Assembly: GCA_910584845.1 (NCBI GenBank)
Contig: CAJUDH010000002.1
Location: 1-64,000, forward strand
DNA from: an uncultured Lachnospiraceae bacterium
GTDB taxonomy: Bacteria > Bacillota > Clostridia > Lachnospirales > Lachnospiraceae
Reading direction: 5' to 3'
DNA: 64,000 bases
Both the position numbers and the translations under genes were made by a program. Below, in pieces: positions 42,197 to 50,673 of this stretch. Below the pieces are notes generated by a model. It searched no databases and had not been told where the DNA came from. It was given only the letters and a program-made list of their open reading frames with translations. The first letter of the stretch is position 1. The number at the start of each line of letters is the position of its first letter.

Positions 42197-43456
42197 ATGG
42201 CAGCCCTATTATTTGTTACGTTCATCGTCCTGCTCTTGCTGGGCGTCCCGGTGGCCTTTTCCATCGTGCTGGCCTCCGTGGCCGTTATGGCCAAAGGCGG
42301 CGTGCCCTTGCTGATGGTGGTGCAGCGGATGTTCGCCTCCACGGATTCCTTTTCCCTGATTGCCGTGCCGTTTTTTATCTTTGCCGGCGATTTAATGGCC
42401 AAAGGCAAAGTGTCAAAAGTGCTGGTGGAATTTGCCGAGGCGTTGCTGGGTATGATCAAAGGCGGCCTTTCCATTGTTTCCGTGCTGGCCGGCATGTTCT
42501 TTGCCGCCATCTCCGGTTCCGGCGCGGCAACCACCGCGGCCGTAGGCGCTACTTTGATCCCCGAATTGAAAAAAAGGGGATACGATGAAGCCAAATCTGC
42601 GGCCCTCATCGCCGCCGCAGGTACCATCGGCGTGGTGATCCCGCCTTCGGTGCCCATGGTGCTTTATGCCGTTATCGCAGAGCAAAGCGTCAATACTTTA
42701 TTCAAAAACGGGTTTCTGCCCGGCGTGCTGATGGGAGGCATCCTCATTGCCATCTCCCTGTTTGAAGCACAAAAGTTTAATTACCCCAAAGGGGCTTCCT
42801 TCTCCTTTAAAAATGTGGTAAAAACTTTTGTGAAGGCCATCTGGGGCATATTGATGCCTTTGATTATCTTGGGCGGCATTTTCTCCGGGTACTTTACCCC
42901 TTCGGAGGCGGCAGACGTGGCCGTCATCTATGCCATCCTGGTGTCCGTTTTCGTATACCGGGATATGGGCCCGAAAGAACTGTTCCATATTATGAAAGGC
43001 AGCGCCAAAACTTCGGCTGTCATCATGATTATTATTTCCTGCAGCGGCCCCTTTGGCTGGGTGCTTGCCAACTGGAAAATCCCGGAAGCCATATCCAGTT
43101 CCGTGCTTAGCATCTCCAGCAACCCATACATTATTATGTTCCTGATTGCGGCCATCATCCTGATTGCCGGCGTATTTATGGAAACCTCGTCGGCCATCAT
43201 CATCCTGACCCCGGTGTTCCTGCCTTTGGTTAAAGCCATGGGAATCAGCCTGGTGCATTTCGGCATCGTGTTTGTGGTAGGCATCGCCATCGGCATGATC
43301 ACGCCCCCGGTGGCCATTAACTTGTTTGTGGCCTCGGGGATTACGGAATTGCCCATTGAAAAAATCGCCCGGGCGGTAGTCCCTTACCTGATGGGGCTGG
43401 TCCTGGTGTTTTTCCTGATTTTATACGTCCCTATGCTCATTCCCGGGTTAATGTAA
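42197..43456 (+). CDS. dctM: TRAP transporter large permease subunit, DctM family
   Basis: A 419-residue polytopic membrane protein (about 12 helices) that carries the Na+-driven transport path. Conserved features include GVPVAFSIVLASVAVM, SFSLIAVPFFIFAGDLMAKG, SGSGAATTAAVGATLIPELKKRGYDEAKSAALIAAAGTIGVVIPPSVPMV, and IAIGMITPPVAINLFVASG near the C-terminus. The start overlaps the dctQ end within one base, implying coupled translation. A bidirectional terminator follows at 43566-43600. Confidence 0.95.
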   Translation: MAALLFVTFIVLLLLGVPVAFSIVLASVAVMAKGGVPLLMVVQRMFASTDSFSLIAVPFFIFAGDLMAKGKVSKVLVEFAEALLGMIKGGLSIVSVLAGMFFAAISGSGAATTAAVGATLIPELKKRGYDEAKSAALIAAAGTIGVVIPPSVPMVLYAVIAEQSVNTLFKNGFLPGVLMGGILIAISLFEAQKFNYPKGASFSFKNVVKTFVKAIWGILMPLIILGGIFSGYFTPSEAADVAVIYAILVSVFVYRDMGPKELFHIMKGSAKTSAVIMIIISCSGPFGWVLANWKIPEAISSSVLSISSNPYIIMFLIAAIILIAGVFMETSSAIIILTPVFLPLVKAMGISLVHFGIVFVVGIAIGMITPPVAINLFVASGITELPIEKIARAVVPYLMGLVLVFFLILYVPMLIPGLM

Positions 43457-43565
43457 GGGTTCCGTCAAAAGGGCCCTGCCCGCGGGGTTTTCCTCCTGCG
43501 GCGGGCCGTTTCAGTGTCATGCCCGCCGCCGTGTTTTTTGCAGGGCGTCCCCTTTCATAATGCCT

Positions 43566-43600
43566 AAAAAAGGATCCCGCCATAGGGGATCCCTTTTTTA
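43566..43600. terminator. Bidirectional terminator between dctM and mtlA
   Basis: AAAAAAGGATCCC...GGGGATCCCTTTTTT forms a strong stem with A and T runs on both sides, between two convergent operons. Confidence 0.88.
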
Positions 43601-43606
43601 TTTCCT

Positions 43607-45469
43607 TTAGGAAAGCTGCTCCAAAACCCACGCTTTATCATCTGTGGATTTCAATGTCTCCAGGCGGGCCGGATCTTCCAGCAGCGTGCAAAGTTTGCTT
43701 AACAAATCCAGATGCTCGTCGCCAATCCCCGCAATGCCAAACACCAGCTGGGCTTTTTCCGCACCGAAATCTACCCCTTCCGGATACTGGAAGAACACGA
43801 TTCCGGTTTTCTTGACCGTGCCTTTTGCCTGGGTCGTCCCGTGGGGGATGGCCACGCCCATGCCAATGTAGGTGGAAACCAGCTTCTCCCGTTCCTGCAT
43901 GGCGTCAATATAAGTTTCGTCCACATAGCCAAGCTTCACCAGCATCTCCCCGGCGGCTTGGATCGCTTCCTCTTTGCTCACCGGCTGCCTCCCCAAATGG
44001 ATGCCTTCCTCGATAATCACCTGCTTCTTTATGGGGACATCCGGGATAACAATATCCGTATTTTCCCCGGCCGGCGCCGCCGGGGCGTCGCCGGTGCTCA
44101 GCTGCACATACAAGGCATCCAAAGCCGGATCGGCCAAGAAATTGCCAATGGTAATCAGTTGGGCCTGGGGCGCCGACTTCTTCGCCCGGTCGGCTAAAGT
44201 TGCCTGCACTACGGCAATGTCGCAGTCTGCCGGAATGTTATCCACCGACGTATTGGTTACGGTAATATCCGGGCGTCCAGATTTGATCCGGTTGCGGAAC
44301 TTGGTGGCCCCCATGGCCGACGATCCCATGCCCGCGTCACAGGCAAAAACAATTTTCTTGATTTCGGAAGACCTTTCAATGGTCCCGGGCACAGGGGCCT
44401 CCCCTTTGGCCTGGGCTTTCATAGCAGCCATCTCCTGCTGTGCTTCCTCCAGGCTTTTGTTCCCTGCCATCTTAACCAGGAAAGAAGCAATGGCAAAGGA
44501 AATTCCGGCCGAAATCAGCACGCCTATAACGATTTTCACCATATCCGGGCCGGGCGCCATCATCAGGTAAGCGATAATGGAACCGGGGGAAGCCGGTCCT
44601 ACCAAGCCGCACCCGGTCATATTAAACCAGAAAATGGCGGCAATGTTCCCTACAATAGGCGCAATAATCACCAGAGGGTTCATCAGGATATACGGGAAAT
44701 AGATTTCATGGATACCGCCCAGCAGATGGATAATCACCGCACCCGGCGCGGAATCCTTGGTCGCCTTATCTTTGCAGAAGAACATGTAGGCCAGCAGTAC
44801 GCCAAGGCCCGGGCCCGGGTTGGGCTCTAGCATGTACATAATGGACTTTCCGGCCTCTGCCGCCTGCGCCGTGGCAATCGGTGTGAAAATGCCGTGGTTA
44901 ATGGCATTATTCAGGAATAGGACTTTTGCCGGCTCAATAAACACCGCCACCAAAGGAAGCAGCTCATGTTCCACCAAGGTATTGACCCCGGCCGACATTA
45001 CTTGCAAAATACCGCTCATAACCGGCCCAATTACCAAATAGCCCAGCATGGCCAGCAGCATACCGAAAATACCGGCGGAAAAGTTATTAATCAGCATTTC
45101 GAAGCCTGCCGGCATATGGCCGTCCATGGCCTCGTCAAATTTCTTAATGCAAAAGCCTGCCAGCGGGCCGATTACCATGGCTGCCATCAACATTGTGATA
45201 GACGTATCGCTCATAACCGCACCGATCACCGCAATGGCGCCTACAACCCGGCCGCGGTCGCCGCCGACCATCCGGCCGCCGGTGGAGGCAATAAGGACAG
45301 GGATCAAATAGGTGAGCATGGGGCCTACCATGCTGTTAAAGCCTTTGTTGGGAATCCACCCGGTATCAATAAACAACGCGGCAAGAAAACCAAAGGCGAT
45401 CAGCGCCCCTATATTTGGCATAACCATTGCCGATAAAAACTTACCAAACCTCTGTACGTAATTTTTCAA
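43607..45469 (-). CDS. mtlA: PTS mannitol-type permease, IICBA
   Basis: A 620-residue phosphotransferase transporter with all three domains. IIC (about residues 1-340) has the membrane core LSAMVMPNIGALIAFGFLAALF, with GGIHEIYFPYILMNPLV as the substrate-side motif. IIB (about 370-460) carries the phospho-Cys in FACDAGMGSSAMG near residue 376. IIA (about 480-620) carries the phospho-His in GVAIPHGTTQ near residue 541. The start is TTG behind AAGGAGGG. It closes the fruK-sorE-deoR-mtlA operon, so the transported sugar may be sorbose or another ketohexose rather than mannitol; no mtlD is present. Confidence 0.93.
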   Translation of the reverse strand: MKNYVQRFGKFLSAMVMPNIGALIAFGFLAALFIDTGWIPNKGFNSMVGPMLTYLIPVLIASTGGRMVGGDRGRVVGAIAVIGAVMSDTSITMLMAAMVIGPLAGFCIKKFDEAMDGHMPAGFEMLINNFSAGIFGMLLAMLGYLVIGPVMSGILQVMSAGVNTLVEHELLPLVAVFIEPAKVLFLNNAINHGIFTPIATAQAAEAGKSIMYMLEPNPGPGLGVLLAYMFFCKDKATKDSAPGAVIIHLLGGIHEIYFPYILMNPLVIIAPIVGNIAAIFWFNMTGCGLVGPASPGSIIAYLMMAPGPDMVKIVIGVLISAGISFAIASFLVKMAGNKSLEEAQQEMAAMKAQAKGEAPVPGTIERSSEIKKIVFACDAGMGSSAMGATKFRNRIKSGRPDITVTNTSVDNIPADCDIAVVQATLADRAKKSAPQAQLITIGNFLADPALDALYVQLSTGDAPAAPAGENTDIVIPDVPIKKQVIIEEGIHLGRQPVSKEEAIQAAGEMLVKLGYVDETYIDAMQEREKLVSTYIGMGVAIPHGTTQAKGTVKKTGIVFFQYPEGVDFGAEKAQLVFGIAGIGDEHLDLLSKLCTLLEDPARLETLKSTDDKAWVLEQLS

Positions 45470-45597
45470 GACAATCCCTCCTTGCATATGTAGGGAACAC
45501 CTTGGCATATCCACATTATGGGACCTCCAAAATGCCCCGAACAGGGAACAATGAGGAACTGGCCATGGAACAAACTCCCAAAACCTGCAAAAGCCAA

Positions 45598-46359
45598 TCA
45601 ATAAACCGTGACCCGGAACCTGCCGCATTCTTCCAGGAACGCCTCGGGCAGGCTGTCGTCCGAAACCACAATATCTACGTCTGCCAGCCCACAGATGCCA
45701 AAAGTGCTCCTTACCCCGATTTTAGAGGAATCAATTAACACAATGACCTGTTCCGACTGCCGTATGGCTGTCTGCTTGAGGACCGCTTCGTCATGGATCC
45801 CACAGGTAAAGCCTGTGTTGGAACTGTAGCTGGTAACCCCCAGGAATGTTTGGCTGAAATTCACCTGCTCCAGCTCTTTGACCGCCCCAATGCCGTACAC
45901 GCTCTGGCTGTAGCGGTTCAGCTTGCCTCCGGGGATCATCACCGTAGGGTTTGACAGGTTGGCAAGCTCTGTGGCGCAGGTCAGCCCCGTCGTGTAGATC
46001 AGGTTAGACTGATCCGGAAACTGGCGGGCAAACATGGTGGTGGTGCTCCCGGAATCCACGAATATCGTGGTATCCGGGCGCAGCAGGGATAAGGCTTTCG
46101 CGGCGATCTTTTGTTTAGCCGGAATGTTGCGGACAGACCGTTTGCTTAAATAGTCGTCTGTCCCTATGATAACCTGGACTGACTTGGCGCCGCCGTGGAT
46201 CCTTACAATCCGCTTCATTTCATCCAGCAGCTTTAAATCGGTGCGCAGCGTCATTTCCGACACGTTGGGAAAAGCATTTTTTATCTGGGAAAAACTGACT
46301 GTCCCGTTCTCATTGACCAGTTCCACTATCGCATTTCTGCGTGTTTCCATAGTATCCAA
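45598..46359 (-). CDS. DeoR-family transcriptional regulator
   Basis: A 253-residue sugar-phosphate-responsive repressor. The N-terminal helix-turn-helix (RRNAIVELVNENGTVSFSQIKNAFPNVSEMTLRTDLKLLDE, then RIHGGAKS) is typical, as is the C-terminal isomerase-like sensor domain (FVDSGSTTTMFARQF, TTGLTCATEL, SYSSNTGFTCGIHDEAVLKQTAI, VLIDSSKIG). I start at TTG because GGAGGTG lies about 6 bases upstream, while the next ATG is too far. It lies inside the sugar operon and is the obvious candidate for binding the GTTGAAATAACA-type repeats at 48716-48800. Confidence 0.92.
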   Translation of the reverse strand: MDTMETRRNAIVELVNENGTVSFSQIKNAFPNVSEMTLRTDLKLLDEMKRIVRIHGGAKSVQVIIGTDDYLSKRSVRNIPAKQKIAAKALSLLRPDTTIFVDSGSTTTMFARQFPDQSNLIYTTGLTCATELANLSNPTVMIPGGKLNRYSQSVYGIGAVKELEQVNFSQTFLGVTSYSSNTGFTCGIHDEAVLKQTAIRQSEQVIVLIDSSKIGVRSTFGICGLADVDIVVSDDSLPEAFLEECGRFRVTVY

Positions 46360-46410
46360 AATGCACCTCCGGTCTGCACCAAAATCCGCAGGCCGGGATT
46401 TTGGCACGAA

Positions 46411-47679
46411 TTATTCGTTAATAAAGTGGGCCAATAAGTATTCTTCTGCTTCCGGGCACCAAAGGCCTTGATGGGCATCCACAATATCCGCCAGGGCAAT
46501 AAAGCGGGAATCCTTTTCCTCTTCCCCTTTGGCCCGCAACTGGGTCAAATCGGTGAGGGGCATAGATAAATGGGTATAGATCAGCTTCTTTCCCCCGGGG
46601 ATCTTAGGAAGGTTCAATGTGGTATCCGCTACCGCGTCCAACCCTCCGATGTGGGTCACCATCACCGCCGGGTTAATCCGTTTTGCCGCGGTGAGCTCTA
46701 AGGATTCAATCATATCTGCGGTATTTCCGCCTGTGGTACCCATTACATGAGTGGAATTGTAATGTACGTCATAAAAATTAATGGATGCGCTAAACTGGTT
46801 ATCCGTAGGGCCGGCAAAGAAATTAAGGCAGCCGTCCCGCCCCAAAATATCGCTGGACTGTTTTACTACGGCGGCAACCGGCGCGTAGCACAGCACGTCG
46901 TCGTAGCCCGTGCCGCCGGAAATCCTCTTTAGTTCTGCCACCGGATCCTCATAGCTTCCCGTATTGACAAAATAAAGTTCAATCCCTTTTTTGGCATATT
47001 CTTCCGGCGGGAACAGCTGGGCCGCCCGGTCAAGGCGCTCCTGGTTCAGGTCCGTAACTACCACCATGGACGGGCGCACGTCCCGGTGAAGCGCATAGGT
47101 CAAAGCCCCAAGCCCCATAGGGCCCGCGCCAGCCATAATTGCCAGCTTGCCGTTTTCCCGGATCCCCATCTCATGGGTATAAACACCCATCTGGGTATGG
47201 TAGGCTGCGTTAAACGCCCCGATGCTGCAGGACATGGGTTCCGCAAGAGATGCCTCATAGTAAGCCCTGCCTTTGTATTCCAACAAACATCCCAGTTCCA
47301 TCACTTCCGCCGGTATCACACAGTAAGTAGTGTCCCCTCCGAAAAACTCATAAGAGTATCCCGGGCTCCACATGGTACCTTTATAGTTGAGGGCCGGCTG
47401 TAACGTGAATTTCATCCCCGGCTTAAAGGTATCCTGATGGTTTTTCCCCACTTTGACAATATCGCCGGCAAATTCATGGCCCATTATGGCCGGATGTTCT
47501 GCCACGTCGTCATGGACGCGCTTGTGGGCTTCCCCAAGGATCGCGCACTTGTAAGTAGACATGCAGATGCTGTCAGAAACTACTTTAACTAAAATCTCAT
47601 CATCGGTGATCTCCGGCAGTTCAAATTCTTCCAGCCTCAAATCTTTTGCCCCGTGCAGCCTGACTCCTTTTGCTTTCAT
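46411..47679 (-). CDS. sorE: Zinc-type dehydrogenase, L-sorbose-1-phosphate reductase-like
   Basis: A 422-residue medium-chain dehydrogenase. The N-terminal GroES-like part (LRLEEFELPEITDDEILVKVVSDSICMSTYK, IMGHEFAGDIVKVGK) and the Rossmann segment (AIMAGAGPMGLGALTYAL, VVVTDLNQERLDRA) are intact. The strongest resemblance, from memory, is to Klebsiella SorE: CLNFFAGPTDNQFSASINFYDVHY, GTTGGNTADM and the GGKKLIYTHLSMPLT stretch. SorE converts L-sorbose 1-phosphate to D-glucitol 6-phosphate. A glucitol-6-phosphate dehydrogenase is not in the window. RBS AGGAG before the ATG. It is 73 bp downstream of the sugar-phosphate kinase in the same operon. Confidence 0.82.
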   Translation of the reverse strand: MKAKGVRLHGAKDLRLEEFELPEITDDEILVKVVSDSICMSTYKCAILGEAHKRVHDDVAEHPAIMGHEFAGDIVKVGKNHQDTFKPGMKFTLQPALNYKGTMWSPGYSYEFFGGDTTYCVIPAEVMELGCLLEYKGRAYYEASLAEPMSCSIGAFNAAYHTQMGVYTHEMGIRENGKLAIMAGAGPMGLGALTYALHRDVRPSMVVVTDLNQERLDRAAQLFPPEEYAKKGIELYFVNTGSYEDPVAELKRISGGTGYDDVLCYAPVAAVVKQSSDILGRDGCLNFFAGPTDNQFSASINFYDVHYNSTHVMGTTGGNTADMIESLELTAAKRINPAVMVTHIGGLDAVADTTLNLPKIPGGKKLIYTHLSMPLTDLTQLRAKGEEEKDSRFIALADIVDAHQGLWCPEAEEYLLAHFINE

Positions 47680-47752
47680 AATAAAACTCCTTTCTTATCA
47701 TAACTTAAAGTTGCCTGTTATGGCAACAACAAATATGTTTTCTTTTACCAAC

Positions 47753-48685
47753 TTATAAGATATGGAACACCACTTTATTAAGCAGCCCCTCAATCACCTC
47801 ATATTCTGCCGCCTGTGTGCCGCTGCACATGACGTTGGCCGCTCCGGTAGCCGTGGAGAGGCGGACGGCCTCTTCCATCCCCATGCCGGTTTCCTCGGCA
47901 AAAGCCAGGGCGGCAACAACGCTGTCACCGGCGCCCACAGTACTCCCCACAGGGACCTTCAGCCCTTCTGCATAAATAGTCTGTCTTTCTGATATGTAAA
48001 GCGCGCCTTTTCCTCCCATGGATACCACTACTTTGGCAATGCCATGTTCCTCCATAAGCCTACGGGCCGCCTCTTCCAGCTCTTTGGGCGCCTCGAGGGT
48101 TTTGCCAACCAGCCGGGAAAGTTCGTGGTTGTTTGGTTTGATCAAATATGGCGATGCCAAAAGCCCTGACGCCAAAAGCTCTCCGTCCGCATCCAGAACC
48201 ACCTTAGCCCCTGCTTCCTGGCAGGCCTTTGCCCAGCCATAATAGGTATCGGTTGGAGCCCCTTTGGGGAGGCTCCCGGAAAGGACCACAATATCGCCTG
48301 CCTGCAGCCTGGCCAAAAGTTCCTCTAAAAGCCCGTCCAACAATCCTCCCGTCACCGTCAGCCCCGGTTCGTTAATATCCGTATTGGTATGGCCTTCGGG
48401 ATCCACCACTTTCAGGTTGGTGCGGGTTTCCCCGTCGGCGAAATGGAAATGGGATTCCAGCCCCAGGCTTTCCAGGGCAGACAAGATGGATTTGCCTGTG
48501 CCGCCCCCCAAGATACCCACTGCTATGCTTTTCCCCCCCAGCTTGCTGATCACCTTGGATACATTGATCCCTTTCCCGCCCGGATCCGTCCGCATAGCGG
48601 TAATACGGTTTACGCTGTCAATGGTGAAAGACGGGATCTCTACCGTCTTATCCAGCGCCGGGTTTAATGTTACAGTGTAAATCAT
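47753..48685 (-). CDS. fruK: 1-phosphofructokinase family kinase (PfkB)
   Basis: A 310-residue PfkB kinase of the FruK/LacC branch. It opens MIYTVTLNPALDKTVEIP, the 1-phosphofructokinase/tagatose-6-phosphate-kinase hallmark, has DPGGKGINVSKVISKLGG, VVLSGSLPKGAP, and the C-terminal ATP-site signature VGSTVGAGDSVVAAL with the catalytic Asp. It phosphorylates a ketohexose phosphate to the bisphosphate feeding glycolysis. First gene of the operon with sorE, deoR and mtlA; a strong promoter and operator-like repeats lie upstream. Whether the substrate is fructose 1-phosphate, tagatose 6-phosphate or a sorbose derivative cannot be decided. Confidence 0.9.
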   Translation of the reverse strand: MIYTVTLNPALDKTVEIPSFTIDSVNRITAMRTDPGGKGINVSKVISKLGGKSIAVGILGGGTGKSILSALESLGLESHFHFADGETRTNLKVVDPEGHTNTDINEPGLTVTGGLLDGLLEELLARLQAGDIVVLSGSLPKGAPTDTYYGWAKACQEAGAKVVLDADGELLASGLLASPYLIKPNNHELSRLVGKTLEAPKELEEAARRLMEEHGIAKVVVSMGGKGALYISERQTIYAEGLKVPVGSTVGAGDSVVAALAFAEETGMGMEEAVRLSTATGAANVMCSGTQAAEYEVIEGLLNKVVFHIL

Positions 48686-48715
48686 ATAACCCCTCCTTTT
48701 TTCCCTTTCTATGCT

Positions 48716-48800
48716 GTTGAAATAACAATCATTTTTTTGTTTCAACAACTTTAACTGTATATTACCACTACTTGTCCTCCTTGTCAACTGTTATTTCAAT
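48716..48800 (-). promoter_or_regulatory. Promoter and operator array of the fruK-sorE-deoR-mtlA operon
   Basis: On the minus strand TTGACA (48787-48782) and TAATAT (48764-48759) are exactly 17 bp apart. Around them lie operator-like repeats: TGTTATTTCAAT (48789-48800, upstream of -35), its complement GTTGAAATAACA (48716-48727, downstream of the start site), and a partial copy TTGTTTCAAC (48737-48746). The outer two are complementary at 11 of 12 positions and 73 bp apart, an arrangement seen with looping repressors of the DeoR family. Confidence 0.75.
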
Positions 48801-48957
48801 AATTCTGACTTTTATTTTAAAAGTCAAACTAAACCCCACCGCCTTCCCCCCACCTTAGGCGCCAAAAACCTCCCCTTCCATAAAAACCAATATTCCCGGC
48901 CTGCTTTTTGGCCCGGGCATTGATAAAATAAAAAAAATTCCAAACAGGAGGACGCCC

Positions 48958-49351
48958 ATGCTGGATATTTTTTGTTACGGATTTTGTATGCCCCTACTGC
49001 CTGGTGGCAAAAGAGGCGCTGAAAGAAGCATTAAAAGAAGAAGGGTTAAAAGCTAACATTACCTTGCAGCCTTTGGAACTGACAGAGGAACCAAGCCCAC
49101 CCGTAGATACTTTCCATGACGAAAAAAGGAAATCCCGTTATCAGGTTCTGGTAAAGCCTTGTAAAGAACTGGGGCTGGATATGAAACTGCCGCCCCAAGT
49201 CTGTCCCCGGCCTTATACCAGGCTGGCTTTTGAAGGGTATTTCTATGCCCTGGACAAAGGAAAGGGGCCGGTTATCTTGAAATCTTATACGAAAGGAGAA
49301 ATGGCCAGGATCTTAAAAAAACATCCCTGCAAAAACCCTTTTGGCTTTTAG
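48958..49351 (+). pseudogene. DsbA-family thioredoxin-fold gene with frameshift in a T6 run
   Basis: The ATG at 48958 sits behind a perfect AACAGGAGGACGCCC, but its frame (MLDIFCYGF...) ends after about 30 codons. If one T is removed from the six-T run at 48968-48973, the frame reads MLDIF-VTDFVCPYCLVAKEALKEAL and stays open to 49351, with the redox motif CPYC, then LDMKLPPQVCPRPYTRLAFEGYFYAL. The product would be about 130 residues, shorter than typical DsbA/FrnE-like proteins (about 200). It is either a recent pseudogene or a slippage-controlled gene. Function would be dithiol oxidoreductase in the cytoplasm. Confidence 0.75.
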
Positions 49352-49429
49352 CCATGAGTTTTTGCAAGGATGCCTTATGTTAAATGTTGAATCAAAAACC
49401 AGGGCGTGCAGGAAACCAAGTATCTGAAA

Positions 49430-50533
49430 TCAACGGATCATTCCGTTAGGGCCCGCCCACCTGCCGTCCGGCACATAGCGGTCCGCCCAGAGGGCGCCCG
49501 AACCCGGATCCAGATAATACCAGCTTGCGTTTATCAGCTGATACCCTGTTTTCATCGCCCCCCTGGTCCCGTCGGAGACCGGGTTTAGGTAATACCAGCA
49601 ACCATTTACATAAACCCAGCCGGTCTTCATCGCCCCCCTGGTCCCGTCGGAGACCGGGTTTAAATAGAACCAGTGGTTGTCTATATAGAGCCAGCCGGTT
49701 TTCATGTAGCCGTCATCCCCCAGGTAAAACCAATTGTTGTCCACATAGAGCCAATTTGCCTGTACCATCTGCCTGTCTTGCGAATAATACCGCCATCCGT
49801 AGCTATCTTGATACCAGCCAAAACTTGCAGGCCGGGCGTCTTCGGCACTGATATAATGCTCTTCCGACTTATCGCTCCAAGGGCCTTTCACCCCGTCAAC
49901 ACTACTGATGCCCCGCACCTTAAAACTGTACTCCCCCGCTTTATCCATATGGGGGTAACAATCATAGCCATTGTCTTTGGTGGTTATGGTTGCCACAGAC
50001 GTATTTCCCCGATATAGCTTTACTTCATATTTGTCTGCGTCTTCCACCTCGGACCATCGGGCGTCCCTGCCGTCCCAATAGTAGTCCTCAACCGCCTCCA
50101 AATCGCCGCTGACTTTGCTTAACCGGATTTCCACATATAAGCCTTCCCCGCTGTCCTTAACCTTTTTTGACTTCAACTCGCTGCGGCTGCCGGAAACGGT
50201 TACTTTGGTAGAAGATGCAAAATAATATTTCTCCGGGTCTTTGACGCCTATTTTGACCCGGACCAGGGGCGTCTCACCCCGCACCCAGACATCGTCGTCC
50301 ATGTCATAATATTCAGCCGGTTCCGTCACCTCAACCCTTTCGTCGGACAAAACCACGTTGACCTGGCCGATTTCTTTCCCCGCCTCAGGTTTTTCCTTGC
50401 ACTCTACTTTTAATTTTATGCTGTTGACCTTTTCCTTTTTTTCGGCTCCATAAGCGGACAGGCCCATTGCTGACATGCAGGCTGCTGCCGCCAGCGCCCA
50501 TAACATATGCCGCCTCAAATGTTGCTTCATCAT
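49430..50533 (-). CDS. Secreted protein with choline-binding-type cell-wall repeats
   Basis: A 367-residue surface protein. Signal peptide residues 1-29 end at SAYGA-E. Residues about 35-150 form an unknown beta-rich domain; about 155-230 resembles a fibronectin-type III domain (ARWSEVEDADKYEVKLYRG, EYSFKVRGISSVDG). From about 245 to the end are cell-wall-binding repeats with the aromatic pattern GWxYxxxxWxYLxxxGxMKTGW, five to six units, which bind choline or teichoic-acid substituents. Two of the repeats contain an exact duplicated stretch. No catalytic domain, so a structural or adhesion role is likely. ATG behind AAAGGAG. Confidence 0.87.
   Translation of the reverse strand: MMKQHLRRHMLWALAAAACMSAMGLSAYGAEKKEKVNSIKLKVECKEKPEAGKEIGQVNVVLSDERVEVTEPAEYYDMDDDVWVRGETPLVRVKIGVKDPEKYYFASSTKVTVSGSRSELKSKKVKDSGEGLYVEIRLSKVSGDLEAVEDYYWDGRDARWSEVEDADKYEVKLYRGNTSVATITTKDNGYDCYPHMDKAGEYSFKVRGISSVDGVKGPWSDKSEEHYISAEDARPASFGWYQDSYGWRYYSQDRQMVQANWLYVDNNWFYLGDDGYMKTGWLYIDNHWFYLNPVSDGTRGAMKTGWVYVNGCWYYLNPVSDGTRGAMKTGYQLINASWYYLDPGSGALWADRYVPDGRWAGPNGMIR
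49551..49662 (-). repeat. Exact 37-bp direct repeat inside the wall-binding gene
   Basis: Positions 49551-49587 and 49626-49662 are identical over 37 bp and spaced 75 bp, exactly 25 codons, so each repeat unit adds one wall-binding module (NPVSDGTRGAMKTG). Recombination between them would add or delete a module in frame. Confidence 0.85.
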
Positions 50534-50673
50534 GGCCCCTCTCCTTTCCATAGGTATCATCTCTGCCTCTTATCGAGATTATACCATATCAGGAAAAAAG
50601 AGGTTTTAAATTTCCCGTTCCTTTTTATTACAGTATCGGGCAAAACTATTGCAAAATCATTACGGGGCGCTTT

